Part shown: positions 17,912 to 26,373 of the stretch, one piece after another
Numbering within the stretch: the first letter of the stretch is position 1
Layout: each line of letters opens with the position of its first letter
Source: Gp6-AA40 sp963818645
Lineage (GTDB): Bacteria; Acidobacteriota; Vicinamibacteria; Vicinamibacterales; UBA2999
Reading direction: 5' to 3'
Assembly (NCBI GenBank): GCA_963818645.1
Contig: CAWFTF010000022.1
Coordinates: forward strand, 4,704 to 68,703
DNA: 64,000 nucleotides
The notes under the pieces: generated by a model
Database searches by the model: none
Told to the model about the DNA's origin: nothing
The model's input: the letters and a program-made list of their open reading frames with translations, nothing else
Position numbers and translations under genes: made by a program

Positions 17912-18057
17912 GAACCTGGCGGGGCCAGATCGACCCAGCCGTCCGCCTTCGCAATGCGCGAAGCATCTACGCTGGTGAACAGCGCGGCTGGCGGTTGCGG
18001 GCACGAGAAATTGGTGGCGGTCGAATTCACAAGTCGCTCCGAAATGATGTGTTGCAT
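17902..18057 (-). CDS. Candidate small leader peptide, 51 or 42 residues
   Basis: A small ORF between the carboxyltransferase gene and the HAD gene. From ATG at 18057 it encodes 51 residues (MQHIISERLV...); from GTG at 18030, which has GGAG six bases upstream and is my preferred start, 42 residues ending DLAPPGSFG. It has a single Cys and Trp, several Pro, no signal sequence and no recognised family. Its stop codon lies within the putative antiterminator and is followed by the terminator, which suggests a leader peptide; a small secreted or modified peptide is possible. The rest of the 355-base gap 17812-18166 holds only the hairpins and a seven-base repeat. Confidence 0.4.
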   Translation of the reverse strand: MQHIISERLVNSTATNFSCPQPPAALFTSVDASRIAKADGWVDLAPPGSFG

Positions 18058-18130
18058 ATGATAACGCCATTCCTGGAGAAACCGAACAGGATTCCTGTCG
18101 CCGTTATTTCTGAGCTGGAAGGACGTAGCC

Positions 18131-18169
18131 GAGCCCCGAATCCCGAGTCCCGGGTCTCGATCCCGCCTA
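18131..18169. repeat. Heptanucleotide tandem repeat (CCCGAAT family)
   Basis: About five degenerate copies of a 7-mer (GAATCCC, GAGTCCC, GGGTCTC, GATCCCG) just past the 3' end of the carboxyltransferase gene. The same word is used in the large repeat inside the ABC-F gene near 38.8 kb. Confidence 0.75.
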
Positions 18170-19723
18170 CAGCGGAATGTTCCCGTGCTTCTTCGGCGGA
18201 TTTCGATCGCGCTTGGTGTCGAGCGCAGCGAGCGCCGCGATGAGTTTCTTGCGGGTGTGCCTGGGCTCGATCACTTCATCGATGAACCCTCGTTGCGCGG
18301 CGATGTAGGGATTCGCAAACTTCTCTCGATACTCCGCCGCGCGCGCCGCGCGCACGGCGTCCACGTCCTTCGCGGACTCGAGCTCACGCCGGTAGAGGAT
18401 GTTGACCGCGCCCTCGGCGCCCATCACCGCAATCTCCGCGCTCGGCCACGCAAAATTCGCGTCGGCGCGAATGTGCTTGCTCGACATCACGCAGTACGCG
18501 CCGCCGTACGCCTTGCGCGTAATGACGGTGAGCTTCGGGACAGTCGCTTCGGCAAATGCGAAGAGCAGCTTGGCCCCATGGCGGATAATGCCGCCCCACT
18601 CCTGCACGGTGCCGGGAAGGAACCCGGGCACGTCTTCGAACGTGACGAGCGGGATATTGAACGCGTCGCAGAAACGAACGAAGCGTGCCGCCTTCACGGA
18701 GGCATCGATATCGAGCGTGCCCGCAAGGTGCGCGGGCTGGTTTGCGACGACACCAACCGGACGTCCCGCCAGCCGCGCAAAGCCCACGACGACGTTCCTG
18801 GCGAAATGCTCGTGCACTTCGAGCAACCGGCCATCGTCCACGACGGCGTAGATGACGTCGAGCATGTTGTAGGCCTGATTCGGCGACGTCGGCACGACAC
18901 GATCGAGTGACTCGTCTTCGCGGTCAGATGGATCGGATGTGTCGCGTCGAGGGGGATCGTCGACGTTGTTAGCCGGAAGAAACGACAACAGATCGCGGAT
19001 CAACTGAATCGCCGCTTCATCGTCTTCGGCGGCGAAGTGCGCGACGCCGCTCTTCTCGTTGTGGGTCAGCGCGCCGCCGAGTTCCTCTTTCGTGACCTGT
19101 TCATGCGTGACCGTCCGGATCACGTCTGGTCCGGTCACGAACATGTAGCTCGTGCCCTTCACCATGACGGTGAAGTCGGTGATCGCAGGAGAGTAGACGG
19201 CGCCCCCTGCGCATGGCCCCATGATGGCCGAGATCTGGGGAACCACACCCGACGCGAGCGTGTTGCGCAGAAAGATGTCCGCGTATCCGCCGAGCGACAG
19301 CACGCCTTCCTGAATGCGCGCGCCGCCGGAGTCGTTCAGGCCGACGACGGGTGCTCCCATCTTCATAGCGAGGTCCATGATCTTGACGATCTTGGCCGCG
19401 TTGGTTTCGGAGAGCGATCCGCCGAAGACGGTGAAGTCCTGCGCGAAGGCGTAGACGAGGCGGCCATCGACGCGGCCGTGTCCGGAGACGACGCCGTCGC
19501 CGGGAATGATCTGATCGGCCATGCCGAAATCGCGGCAACGGTGCGTGACGAACGCGTCGGTCTCTTCGAAGCTGTCTGGATCGAACAGGAGGGTGATGCG
19601 TTCGCGGGCCGTCAGCTTGCCCGCCTCGCGGTGTCGGCGAAGGCGATCTTCGCCTCCGCCGGATTCGGACTGGCGGCGCATGTCCGCCAGCCGCCCCAGC
19701 GGATTCGGTTTGTCCGGCGTCAC
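18167..19723 (-). CDS. pccB: Acyl-CoA (propionyl-CoA-type) carboxylase, carboxyltransferase beta subunit
   Basis: Transfers carboxyl from carboxybiotin to an acyl-CoA. 518 residues, matching propionyl-CoA carboxylase beta chains: DFTVFGGSLSETNAAKI near 115, LNDSGGARIQEGV near 145, PCAGGAVYSPA near 185 (acyl-CoA oxyanion region), DVPGFLPGTVQEWGGIIRHG near 385 and RKAYGGAYCVMSSKH near 425 for the carboxybiotin side. The GTG start at 19723 overlaps the transaldolase stop (GTGA). The alpha-side genes lie downstream past the leader ORF. Substrate could be propionyl-CoA or another short acyl-CoA; the sequence alone does not decide. Confidence 0.9.
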   Translation of the reverse strand: MTPDKPNPLGRLADMRRQSESGGGEDRLRRHREAGKLTARERITLLFDPDSFEETDAFVTHRCRDFGMADQIIPGDGVVSGHGRVDGRLVYAFAQDFTVFGGSLSETNAAKIVKIMDLAMKMGAPVVGLNDSGGARIQEGVLSLGGYADIFLRNTLASGVVPQISAIMGPCAGGAVYSPAITDFTVMVKGTSYMFVTGPDVIRTVTHEQVTKEELGGALTHNEKSGVAHFAAEDDEAAIQLIRDLLSFLPANNVDDPPRRDTSDPSDREDESLDRVVPTSPNQAYNMLDVIYAVVDDGRLLEVHEHFARNVVVGFARLAGRPVGVVANQPAHLAGTLDIDASVKAARFVRFCDAFNIPLVTFEDVPGFLPGTVQEWGGIIRHGAKLLFAFAEATVPKLTVITRKAYGGAYCVMSSKHIRADANFAWPSAEIAVMGAEGAVNILYRRELESAKDVDAVRAARAAEYREKFANPYIAAQRGFIDEVIEPRHTRKKLIAALAALDTKRDRNPPKKHGNIPL

Positions 19724-20373
19724 ACCTTGGCTGCCTGGGCCTTCTCCCAGTCCTTCAGGAACCGCTCGAGTCCGATGTCGGTCAGCGGATGCTTGAAGCA
19801 CTGCTCGATCACTGCCGCGGGCACAGTGACGACGTCGGCGCCCATACGTGCCGCTTCCACAACGTGGATCGGGTGACGCACGCTGGCTACGAGCACTTCA
19901 GTCGGGAACTCGAAGTTGTCGAAGATCTCGACGATTTCGCGAACCAGGTTCATCCCGGTCGTGCCGATGTCATCGAGGCGACCCACGAACGGGCTCACGT
20001 AACTGGCTCCGGCTTTTGCCGCCAGCCATGCCTGCGTGGCCGAAAAGATCAACGTGACATTGACGCGGATACCACTCGACGCCAGCGTCTTGCACGCCTT
20101 GACGCCCTCTTTCGTGAACGGCACTTTCACGACGATGTGCTCGTCGATCCCGGCGAGACTTCTTCCTTCGCTGATCATGCCGGTGGCGTCAGTCGCGACG
20201 ACTTCCGCACTCACCGGTCCCTGAACCGTCTTGCAGATCTGCTTGAGGATCTGACGATAGTCACCGGATTCCTTCGCGAGCAACGACGGGTTGGTCGTCA
20301 CGCCGTCGAGAATCCCGATCGCCGCGAGCGTTTCGATTTCCTTGAGATTGCCTGTATCGACGAAAAGCTTCAT
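19720..20373 (-). CDS. Transaldolase / fructose-6-phosphate aldolase family
   Basis: Schiff-base aldolase of the small transaldolase subfamily (TalC/FSA). 217 residues, the usual length: MKLFVDTGNLKEIE start, TTNPSLLAKE near 27-36, catalytic Lys in HIVVKVPFTKEG near 85, NVTLIFSATQAWLAAKAGA near 105, and ADVVTVPAAVIEQ near 180. Serves the non-oxidative pentose phosphate pathway or fructose-6-phosphate cleavage; members of this subfamily are difficult to assign between the two by eye. First gene of the series leading to pccB. Confidence 0.92.
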   Translation of the reverse strand: MKLFVDTGNLKEIETLAAIGILDGVTTNPSLLAKESGDYRQILKQICKTVQGPVSAEVVATDATGMISEGRSLAGIDEHIVVKVPFTKEGVKACKTLASSGIRVNVTLIFSATQAWLAAKAGASYVSPFVGRLDDIGTTGMNLVREIVEIFDNFEFPTEVLVASVRHPIHVVEAARMGADVVTVPAAVIEQCFKHPLTDIGLERFLKDWEKAQAAKV

Positions 20374-20425
20374 GCCAATGCTCCGAAGTCAGTGTGTCAC
20401 CGGCGGCTGCTGGAGGCAAGGCCAT

Positions 20426-20513
20426 CCAAACAACTCCCAACCCCCAACTACCAACTCCCAAAATGACGAATAAATCGAACCTTGGGAGTTGGGAATTGGA
20501 AGTTGGGAGTTTG
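20426..20513. repeat. Inverted heptanucleotide repeat (CCCAACT / TTGGGAG)
   Basis: Left arm 20426-20461 (CCCAACC, CCCAACT, ACCAACT, CCCAAAA) and right arm about 20482-20513 (TTGGGAG, TTGGGAA, TTGGAAG, TTGGGAG) are inverted copies separated by an AT-rich loop. It fills most of the gap between the dienelactone hydrolase stop and the transaldolase start. Confidence 0.93.
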
Positions 20514-20524
20514 TCAGCTGAGAG

Positions 20525-21427
20525 CTACGTGGTAGCTCGAACGTACTTATTGAACCAATCAACCGTACGCTTCCACGCCTCGTCGGCAGCGGCCTTGTTG
20601 TAGCGCTGCGGCGTGGCGTCGTTGTTGAAACCGTGGACCGCGCCCGGATAGATGTGCCCTTCATGCGTGACGCCGGCAGTCTTCATCGCCTCGTCGTACG
20701 CGGGCCATCCGTCGACCAGTCGCTTGTCCTCGCCCCCGTGATGCACGAGGACCGCAGCCTTGATCTTCGGCACGTCGGCAACCGGAGGCGCGCCGCCATA
20801 GAACGGCACGGCAGCCTGCAGATCCGAACCCATGCGAACGGCAAGCGAGTTTGCGATGCCGCCGCCGAAGCAGAACCCGGTGACCCCGAGCCGGCCGGTG
20901 CTGTCAGGTCGCGACTTCAACCACACCGCCGCCGCGTACAGGTCCTCCGCCATCTTCGCGCGATCGACCTTCCCGAACAGCTCACCGCCCTTCTCGTCAT
21001 CTCCCGGGTAGCCGCCGACTGAGGTCAGACCATCCGGCGCAAACGCCATGAAATTCTCGAGTGCGAGACGCCGTGCAACGTCTTCGATGTGCGGATTCAG
21101 TCCGCGGTTCTCGTGCACGACGAGAATGCTCGGGAGCTTGTTGCTGCCAGCGCTCGCCGGTCGCACGAGATACCCCTTGATGCTGCCGTTGCCGTTCGGC
21201 GAGGGTACGGTGGCGTACTCCGCCTTGAGGCGGGTGTCGGTCGGAGAGACCTGCTGTGCCGCCGCGTAGTTGGGCATCAACTGGTCCACGATGGCCGCGG
21301 CCGCGACAGTCGATACTGCCACTCTGTTCACGCGGCTCATGAAGGCCCTACGGTCGATCTCGCCGTGGATGTACTGGGTATAGGCTTCCACTGCCTCGGC
21401 AGGTATCTGTTGTTTCGTCTGCTCCAT
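20525..21427 (-). CDS. Dienelactone hydrolase family protein, exported
   Basis: Alpha/beta hydrolase of the dienelactone hydrolase family. 300 residues; the N-terminal region has RRAFMSRVNR followed by a hydrophobic stretch (VAVSTVAAAAIV) and AAAQQ, consistent with a Tat-type signal. Catalytic triad: nucleophile Cys in GVTGFCFGGG, Asp in HHGGEDKRLVD, His in PGAVHGFNND. AAAGGAG lies upstream of the ATG. Substrate is unknown; family members hydrolyse lactones or esters. Confidence 0.9.
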   Translation of the reverse strand: MEQTKQQIPAEAVEAYTQYIHGEIDRRAFMSRVNRVAVSTVAAAAIVDQLMPNYAAAQQVSPTDTRLKAEYATVPSPNGNGSIKGYLVRPASAGSNKLPSILVVHENRGLNPHIEDVARRLALENFMAFAPDGLTSVGGYPGDDEKGGELFGKVDRAKMAEDLYAAAVWLKSRPDSTGRLGVTGFCFGGGIANSLAVRMGSDLQAAVPFYGGAPPVADVPKIKAAVLVHHGGEDKRLVDGWPAYDEAMKTAGVTHEGHIYPGAVHGFNNDATPQRYNKAAADEAWKRTVDWFNKYVRATT

Positions 21428-21609
21428 GGCCTCTGGCTCCTTTCGCAGATTTCCCTGATTAGATGGCGATTGAATGCGGCGAAGAATATCACTTCCGTGT
21501 TGCGGCAGCCGTCTTGCAACTTACGGCTGAGACACGCGTGTAGCGATCCGCCGGATCCCTGTTTTTGTCGTTACGGCGCCAGACCTGTAATCGCTTCACC
21601 TCTTTTCCG

Positions 21610-22854
21610 ATGCCCACACTTCGACGACCTCGCTGGCCACGATCGGCGCGTCAGGCGAAGGGGCACGCCATCCTCGTGGCGGTCATGCTCTGGCTCATGG
21701 CGGGGATCGTCAGCTTTACCGGGACGAGCGATCGTGGAATCGCCGGCCCGCTGAAGGGCGCGGACTTCGTGCACTTCTACACGCTCGGACATCTGGCCAG
21801 CTCGCATCGCGTCGCGCCGATGTACGACGCCGCGTTGCTCCATCGAGCTCAGGTGGAACTGATACCCGAATCGGCGCGCGAGATTTATCCACCGGTGTAT
21901 CCACCGCAGGCCGCTGTGCTGTTCGCGCCGATGTCCGGACTCTCATACCAACGCGCGCTGTTGATCTGGAACCTGATCACGATCGCGGGGTACATGCTGA
22001 TCGTGTGGAGCGTGTGGCGAGCAGTCGCCCACCGGCTGGCCGATCGAACGTTCTTCGTCGCCGCTGCCGCGGCCTTCCCGCCGTTCTGGAGTCTCATCCT
22101 TCACGGTCAAATCACGATCATCCTGCTCGTGGCGTTCTGGGCCGGATGGCTCGCGCTCGAGCGACATCGCCATTGGCTGGCAGGCTTCGCGTTCGGACTG
22201 CTTGCGATCAAGCCGCAGTTTGGCATCCCGCTGGCCATCGTCGTGCTCACGTGCGGGGAGTGGGCGATGCTTGCCGGGGCCATGACGTCCGTGATGGCGC
22301 AAGCCGCGGTAGTGTGGTTGATGCTTGGCTCGGAGGCATTCACAGCGTTCGCGGAGAGGATCCCGACGACGATCGCGTACGCGGATTTCTTGGAACCGAA
22401 GCCGTTCATGAGTCACTCGCTTCGAGCGCTGACGCGCCTCACGCCGAGCTGGATTGGTCTCCCGCTGTGGGTGGCGCTTGCCGCCATCGTGCTCGCGTAC
22501 ACCGTGCGCGCCTGGAAAAGCCCGGCGCCGATCCGGGTCCGCCTCGGGGTCGTCGTGCTCGCGTCGACGCTCGTCAATCCGCACGTAATCATTTACGACC
22601 TCACGGTCCTGGCCCTGCCCCTGATCTGGTTCGGTTCGTACATGCAGGAACCTCCGAGACGAGACGGTGCCAGACCGTACTGGACCGCCGTCTACTGGCT
22701 GTTCGTGTTGACCTTCATGCCAACGGCTGCGGTCATCGGCCTGCAAGCCTCTGTCTTCGTCATGGTTGGCCTGCTCGTGCTCGTGGCCCGTGCGATCCAG
22801 GCCGACGCAATCACACACGCGCCCGCCACCATCGACAATCGAATCGCGGCGTAG
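21610..22854 (+). CDS. GT87 / DUF2029-type membrane glycosyltransferase
   Basis: Multi-span membrane protein of about 414 residues with roughly ten hydrophobic segments and the family's early acidic motif (GADFVHFYTLGHLA) and aromatic loop (YPPVYPPQAAVLFAP), then AFGLLAIKPQFGIPLA and a late NPHVIIYDLTVLALPL, as in polyprenyl-phosphate mannose-dependent alpha-mannosyltransferase relatives. Start taken at ATG 21610; the frame is open to a TTG at 21565. Likely transfers a sugar from a polyprenyl donor to an envelope glycan or lipid; acceptor not known. No neighbouring glycan genes are seen. Confidence 0.78.
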   Translation: MPTLRRPRWPRSARQAKGHAILVAVMLWLMAGIVSFTGTSDRGIAGPLKGADFVHFYTLGHLASSHRVAPMYDAALLHRAQVELIPESAREIYPPVYPPQAAVLFAPMSGLSYQRALLIWNLITIAGYMLIVWSVWRAVAHRLADRTFFVAAAAAFPPFWSLILHGQITIILLVAFWAGWLALERHRHWLAGFAFGLLAIKPQFGIPLAIVVLTCGEWAMLAGAMTSVMAQAAVVWLMLGSEAFTAFAERIPTTIAYADFLEPKPFMSHSLRALTRLTPSWIGLPLWVALAAIVLAYTVRAWKSPAPIRVRLGVVVLASTLVNPHVIIYDLTVLALPLIWFGSYMQEPPRRDGARPYWTAVYWLFVLTFMPTAAVIGLQASVFVMVGLLVLVARAIQADAITHAPATIDNRIAA

Positions 22855-22990
22855 GCCGAGTCTTCTGCGTAGGCACGGCCAGGGCGAGGTCTAAAGAACA
22901 GGATCCGCCCTACGTCCGTCATCACCTGAATCTCGTCCAAAGGACGTGATCAGTGGAACTTTTCCAGTCCCGGGCGCAATCACGTCGCAG

Positions 22991-23611
22991 ATGCGCAACG
23001 CGACGCATGCCACCGAAGAAGATCTCGCCGACTCCGTCCTGATGCGACGGACCGCCGCAGGCGACCGTGACGCGTTCACGACGATCTACCAACGTCACCA
23101 CGCGATGGTCTACCGCTTCGCCCGGCTGATGACGGGATCCAGCAGCGCTGCGGAAGACATCGTCCAGGAGGTCTTTCTCGTGCTCATGCGCGACGCCAGC
23201 CGCTACAATCCCGCCCGCGCGGCGTTGCCGAGTTATCTCTACGGCGTTGCCCGCCATCAGACTCGAAGGCGTCTTGCACGCGATCGTCAGTTCGTGGCGT
23301 TCGATGGTGGATGCGGCGATGCAGCGCCATACGTGACGGAAGACGATGTGACGGCGACGTTGGAGCGGCGGCAGGTACTGCAGCGCCTGCGTCGCGCGAT
23401 TCTGTCCCTGCCGCGGAAGTATCGTGAAGTGATCGTCCTCTGCGATCTGCAGGACGTCAGCTACAACGACGCCGCTGCTGCCCTCGGATGCGCTGTGGGG
23501 ACGATTCGCTCCCGGCTGCATCGCGCGAGGAACCTGCTCACGCAGAAGATGGGGGGCGCGATGTCGAGCGAAGACGACCATCAGCGAATGAGCATGAGGT
23601 GCGCAGTATGA
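22991..23611 (+). CDS. ECF-type RNA polymerase sigma factor
   Basis: Alternative sigma factor directing polymerase to a small regulon. Region 2 about residues 25-95 (DAFTTIYQRHHAMVYRFARL, AAEDIVQEVFLVLM), region 4 about 130-185 (LSLPRKYREVIVLCDLQDVSYNDAAAALG, GTIRSRLHRARNLL). Start ATG 22991 is preferred over an upstream GTG at 22946; neither has a strong ribosome site. The stop overlaps the next start by ATGA, so the downstream membrane protein is probably its anti-sigma factor. Confidence 0.9.
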   Translation: MRNATHATEEDLADSVLMRRTAAGDRDAFTTIYQRHHAMVYRFARLMTGSSSAAEDIVQEVFLVLMRDASRYNPARAALPSYLYGVARHQTRRRLARDRQFVAFDGGCGDAAPYVTEDDVTATLERRQVLQRLRRAILSLPRKYREVIVLCDLQDVSYNDAAAALGCAVGTIRSRLHRARNLLTQKMGGAMSSEDDHQRMSMRCAV

Positions 23612-24075
23612 CGTCCACGCGACCCGAAGATTGCGGCCTGGCCGACGCGCTCGACGCGTTGCGTCGAGCGGAAGCGTGCATGGAGACGCCGCCTCGTGTC
23701 GAAGCTGCGGTGCTCGAGGCCTGGGATAAGGAGCACGCCCATCGAGCAGCGAGTCGTCCACGCAGTCTCTGGCGTGACGCGGCGACCGTGGCGGCGGCCA
23801 TCACGATCGCGATCGGCCTCGCGCAGCTGGGCCAACAACTTCAGCGCGCGACGCAGCGTACGCCGGAGCGATCTCGAGACAGCGGAACGTTGCTCCTCGT
23901 CGGCGAACCAATTCTGCAGGGAGAGCCGGTTCGAATGGTCCGCATGCGCGTTCCGGCAGCGACGTTGACGGGGCTCGGCGTCCGTCCGGTCACAGGCACT
24001 CCGGGCGAGCACGTCGATGTCGATGTGATCGTGGGCGAAGACGGCGTCGCGCGCGCGATTCGGGTTGGCAGGTGA
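23608..24075 (+). CDS. Putative anti-sigma factor, single-pass membrane protein
   Basis: 155 residues. The short cytoplasmic N-terminal part lacks an obvious zinc-binding HxxxCxxC motif; one hydrophobic segment lies near residues 55-75 (ATVAAAITIAIGLAQLG); the remainder is a small periplasmic domain rich in Val and Gly (TLLLVGEPILQGEPVRMVRMRVP). The role is inferred from translational coupling (ATGA) to an ECF sigma factor and from topology, not from a recognised domain. Confidence 0.65.
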   Translation: MTSTRPEDCGLADALDALRRAEACMETPPRVEAAVLEAWDKEHAHRAASRPRSLWRDAATVAAAITIAIGLAQLGQQLQRATQRTPERSRDSGTLLLVGEPILQGEPVRMVRMRVPAATLTGLGVRPVTGTPGEHVDVDVIVGEDGVARAIRVGR

Positions 24076-24115
24076 GCCAACACAACAGACAGTGATTCAA
24101 CGGAGACGGACGGCC

Positions 24116-25075
24116 ATGACTATTCGTCGATTGACCATGATGTTCGTGATGCTGCTGGGAACGGCCGTCGCGAGCGACGCGCAACAGACGGACACGCTGA
24201 TCACACCCCAGACCGGGACCGTGGCATTTTCTCCCGTGGGCGTCATCGAGGCGGTGCCGCTCGAACCGGTGACGAGCGTGCCCAACGCCGCGTTCTCGGC
24301 CGACGCCGAGACAGAATTCACACAGGTCCTCGGCGACGGCAATCGCATCGAGCGACGGTACTCGTCGATGGTGGCGAGAGACAATCAGGGTCGAACCAGG
24401 CGTGAGGAAGAAATCGCCCTGGTTGGTCCGCTTACCGTCGACGGCCCCTCTCCCCGCCTCGTCACCATCGTCGATCCTGTCGCGGGTCAGTCGTACACGC
24501 TCGACGACAAGCAGCGCGTGGCGTATCGCAATCCAATCGCCATGACGAAGCTGCGCACGGCTCACGCGATGGGATGGGCGGCCGCAGGGACGGACGGGCA
24601 GTTCGCCTGGACCAGTGGAACCGCTGTTGCGAAGCCCCCGATCACAGTCACGGCTACTCCGGGGCAGCGAGTCTTCGTTGGTGATGGAGCCGCGACAAAG
24701 GTGACGACCGAGTCGCTCGGAACGAGGCCGATCGAGGGCGTGATGGCCGATGGCACCCGCACGACATCGACAATTCCGGCGGGCGCGATCGGCAACCTGA
24801 TGCCGATCGAAGTCGTCAGCGAACGCTGGTATTCACGTGAGTTGCAGATGGCCGTGTCGATCTCACGGCGCGATCCACGCAGTGGCGACTCGGTCTACCG
24901 GCTTCGGAACATCGTCAAGGCGGAGCCGCCGCAGGATCTGTTCACCGTCCCAGCCGACTACCAGGTGCGCGGCGGTGCGCTCGGCGAATTCAGTGTCGGC
25001 GACTTCAAGATCCTGAGGAAGGCCGACGAGGACAAGGAAAAGGACAAGCCCAAGAGCCGACAGAAAGGTTTCTGA
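24116..25075 (+). CDS. Secreted protein of unknown function
   Basis: 319 residues with a signal peptide (RRLTMMFVMLLGTAVASDAQQ, cleavage after SDA). The ATG at 24116 has CGGAGACGG upstream. The rest is predicted beta-rich, with DGNRIERRYSSMVARDNQGRTRREE near 80, and ends in a highly charged lysine tail (DEDKEKDKPKS). Third gene of the sigma/anti-sigma unit, 40 bases downstream, so plausibly part of the envelope response that the sigma factor controls. Family not recognised with confidence. Confidence 0.75.
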   Translation: MTIRRLTMMFVMLLGTAVASDAQQTDTLITPQTGTVAFSPVGVIEAVPLEPVTSVPNAAFSADAETEFTQVLGDGNRIERRYSSMVARDNQGRTRREEEIALVGPLTVDGPSPRLVTIVDPVAGQSYTLDDKQRVAYRNPIAMTKLRTAHAMGWAAAGTDGQFAWTSGTAVAKPPITVTATPGQRVFVGDGAATKVTTESLGTRPIEGVMADGTRTTSTIPAGAIGNLMPIEVVSERWYSRELQMAVSISRRDPRSGDSVYRLRNIVKAEPPQDLFTVPADYQVRGGALGEFSVGDFKILRKADEDKEKDKPKSRQKGF

Positions 25076-25085
25076 GCAGCGAGAC

Positions 25086-26372
25086 TTATCGTGCCGTCAC
25101 CTCGACTCGTTCGGATTCGACGCTGACGTTGGCTTGGGGACTTCTGTTATCGACCGCGGTCACGGCGTAGACATAGCGGACACCGGACTTCACGTTTGGA
25201 TCGGTGTAACGGGTTTCCTTCACGACATCGTTCGTGATCCGCGTCAGCGTTTCACTGCCGTCTTCACCGCGAAGGACGTAGTAACCCTGCAGGTCGCGCT
25301 CGGCATTCGCCTCCCACACCAGACTGATCGCGCCTTCGACGGCGATCGGCGAGACACCAGTCGGCGCGGCAGGAGGAAAGATATCGACGGTCGTCACACA
25401 CGCCTCCTTCGATCTGTGACCCTCCACTGCTTTCGCGCCTGTTCCACGCACGGCCGACACCACGTAGCAGTGGCGGCGGCCATCGATCTCCTGGGAATCA
25501 TCGAACGTGAAGCCATCGACTGGCGCCGGATTCACCGGCATCGGCGCCGGTATCGGTGCCAGCGTCTTCGGCGCTTCCGCCGTTGGTGGCGTCGGTGCAG
25601 GTGTCTCGATCTTGCGATACACGTTGTATCGAGTCGGTCCCGCCGGAAGCGTGCCTGGCGCAGCGATCGGTGGTCCGTCGTCCAGGGCTGATGCCGATGG
25701 CAGCGGCGCTCCGTCCAGCAGAAAGCCCAGAATCCCTCCGGACGGATCCCAACGCAGCGTCACCGCGTCGGCGGTGTAGGTGACACGCACATCGGCGGGC
25801 GCATCGGGGAGCGGCGTCAGCGGAAGCTCGACAATCGAACTTGGCGGGCCCGATCGGCCGCGATCGCTGTACGGCACCGCCATGTAGAACCGCTTGAGAG
25901 CGGCGCTCGAATCGTCGCGAGCCGGTTTGTCGGTCGGCCGCGAGGGAACAGTGCTCGTCAGTGGACGGCCTTCGACCAGCTTGTCCGCCGTCAGCGTCTC
26001 GCGCAGCGCCGCTGCTGGTGGCGTTTCCGCAGTCGCCTCGATCGTTGCCACGCGATCCGCCACTTCCGGGAAGCGCGCGGCTGGTGGCGCGCTTCGGCCG
26101 GTATAGGCATACACATCGACGCGACCGAGACTGATCGGTATTGACTGATCGATGTTCTGCGTCGGGAGCGCCAGATTGATGATCACGTCGTCGCCCACTC
26201 GGTGCGCAGCGAGTTGACCTACAGCGGCGGGGACGCGGACGAACGGCGCGAGCGGAGGACCTTTCTTGCCACAACCACACACGAACACGATCAACACCCA
26301 ACTCCCAATTCCCAACTTCCAAAAAGGCGTTGGGCGTTGGGAGTTGGAAGGTGGGAGTTGTGGCCGGGTCAT
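25086..26372 (-). CDS. Fibronectin type III-like lipoprotein
   Basis: 428-residue lipoprotein precursor; lipobox VFVCGC puts the lipidated Cys near residue 34, followed by GKKGPPLAPF. Two fibronectin-III-like modules can be seen (PADVRVTYTADAVTLRWDPSG and PTGVSPIAVEGAISLVWEANAERDLQGYYV), with the C-terminal GVRYVYAVTAVDNRSPQANVS. Start ATG 26372 lies one base after the stop of the sigma-54 activator (TAA-G-ATG). Most of its signal peptide is encoded by an inverted TTGGGAG repeat. Likely a surface or periplasmic binding scaffold; partner unknown. Confidence 0.82.
   Translation of the reverse strand: MTRPQLPPSNSQRPTPFWKLGIGSWVLIVFVCGCGKKGPPLAPFVRVPAAVGQLAAHRVGDDVIINLALPTQNIDQSIPISLGRVDVYAYTGRSAPPAARFPEVADRVATIEATAETPPAAALRETLTADKLVEGRPLTSTVPSRPTDKPARDDSSAALKRFYMAVPYSDRGRSGPPSSIVELPLTPLPDAPADVRVTYTADAVTLRWDPSGGILGFLLDGAPLPSASALDDGPPIAAPGTLPAGPTRYNVYRKIETPAPTPPTAEAPKTLAPIPAPMPVNPAPVDGFTFDDSQEIDGRRHCYVVSAVRGTGAKAVEGHRSKEACVTTVDIFPPAAPTGVSPIAVEGAISLVWEANAERDLQGYYVLRGEDGSETLTRITNDVVKETRYTDPNVKSGVRYVYAVTAVDNRSPQANVSVESERVEVTAR
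26288..26357. repeat. Inverted heptanucleotide repeat encoding a lipoprotein signal peptide
   Basis: Left arm 26288-26321 (CACCCAA, CTCCCAA, TTCCCAA, CTTCCAA) and right arm 26326-26357 (GTTGGGC, GTTGGGA, GTTGGAA, GGTGGGA). On the minus strand it is translated from about residue 6 to residue 28 of the FN3 lipoprotein precursor, up to the hydrophobic core. Confidence 0.9.
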
Positions 26373-26373
26373 C

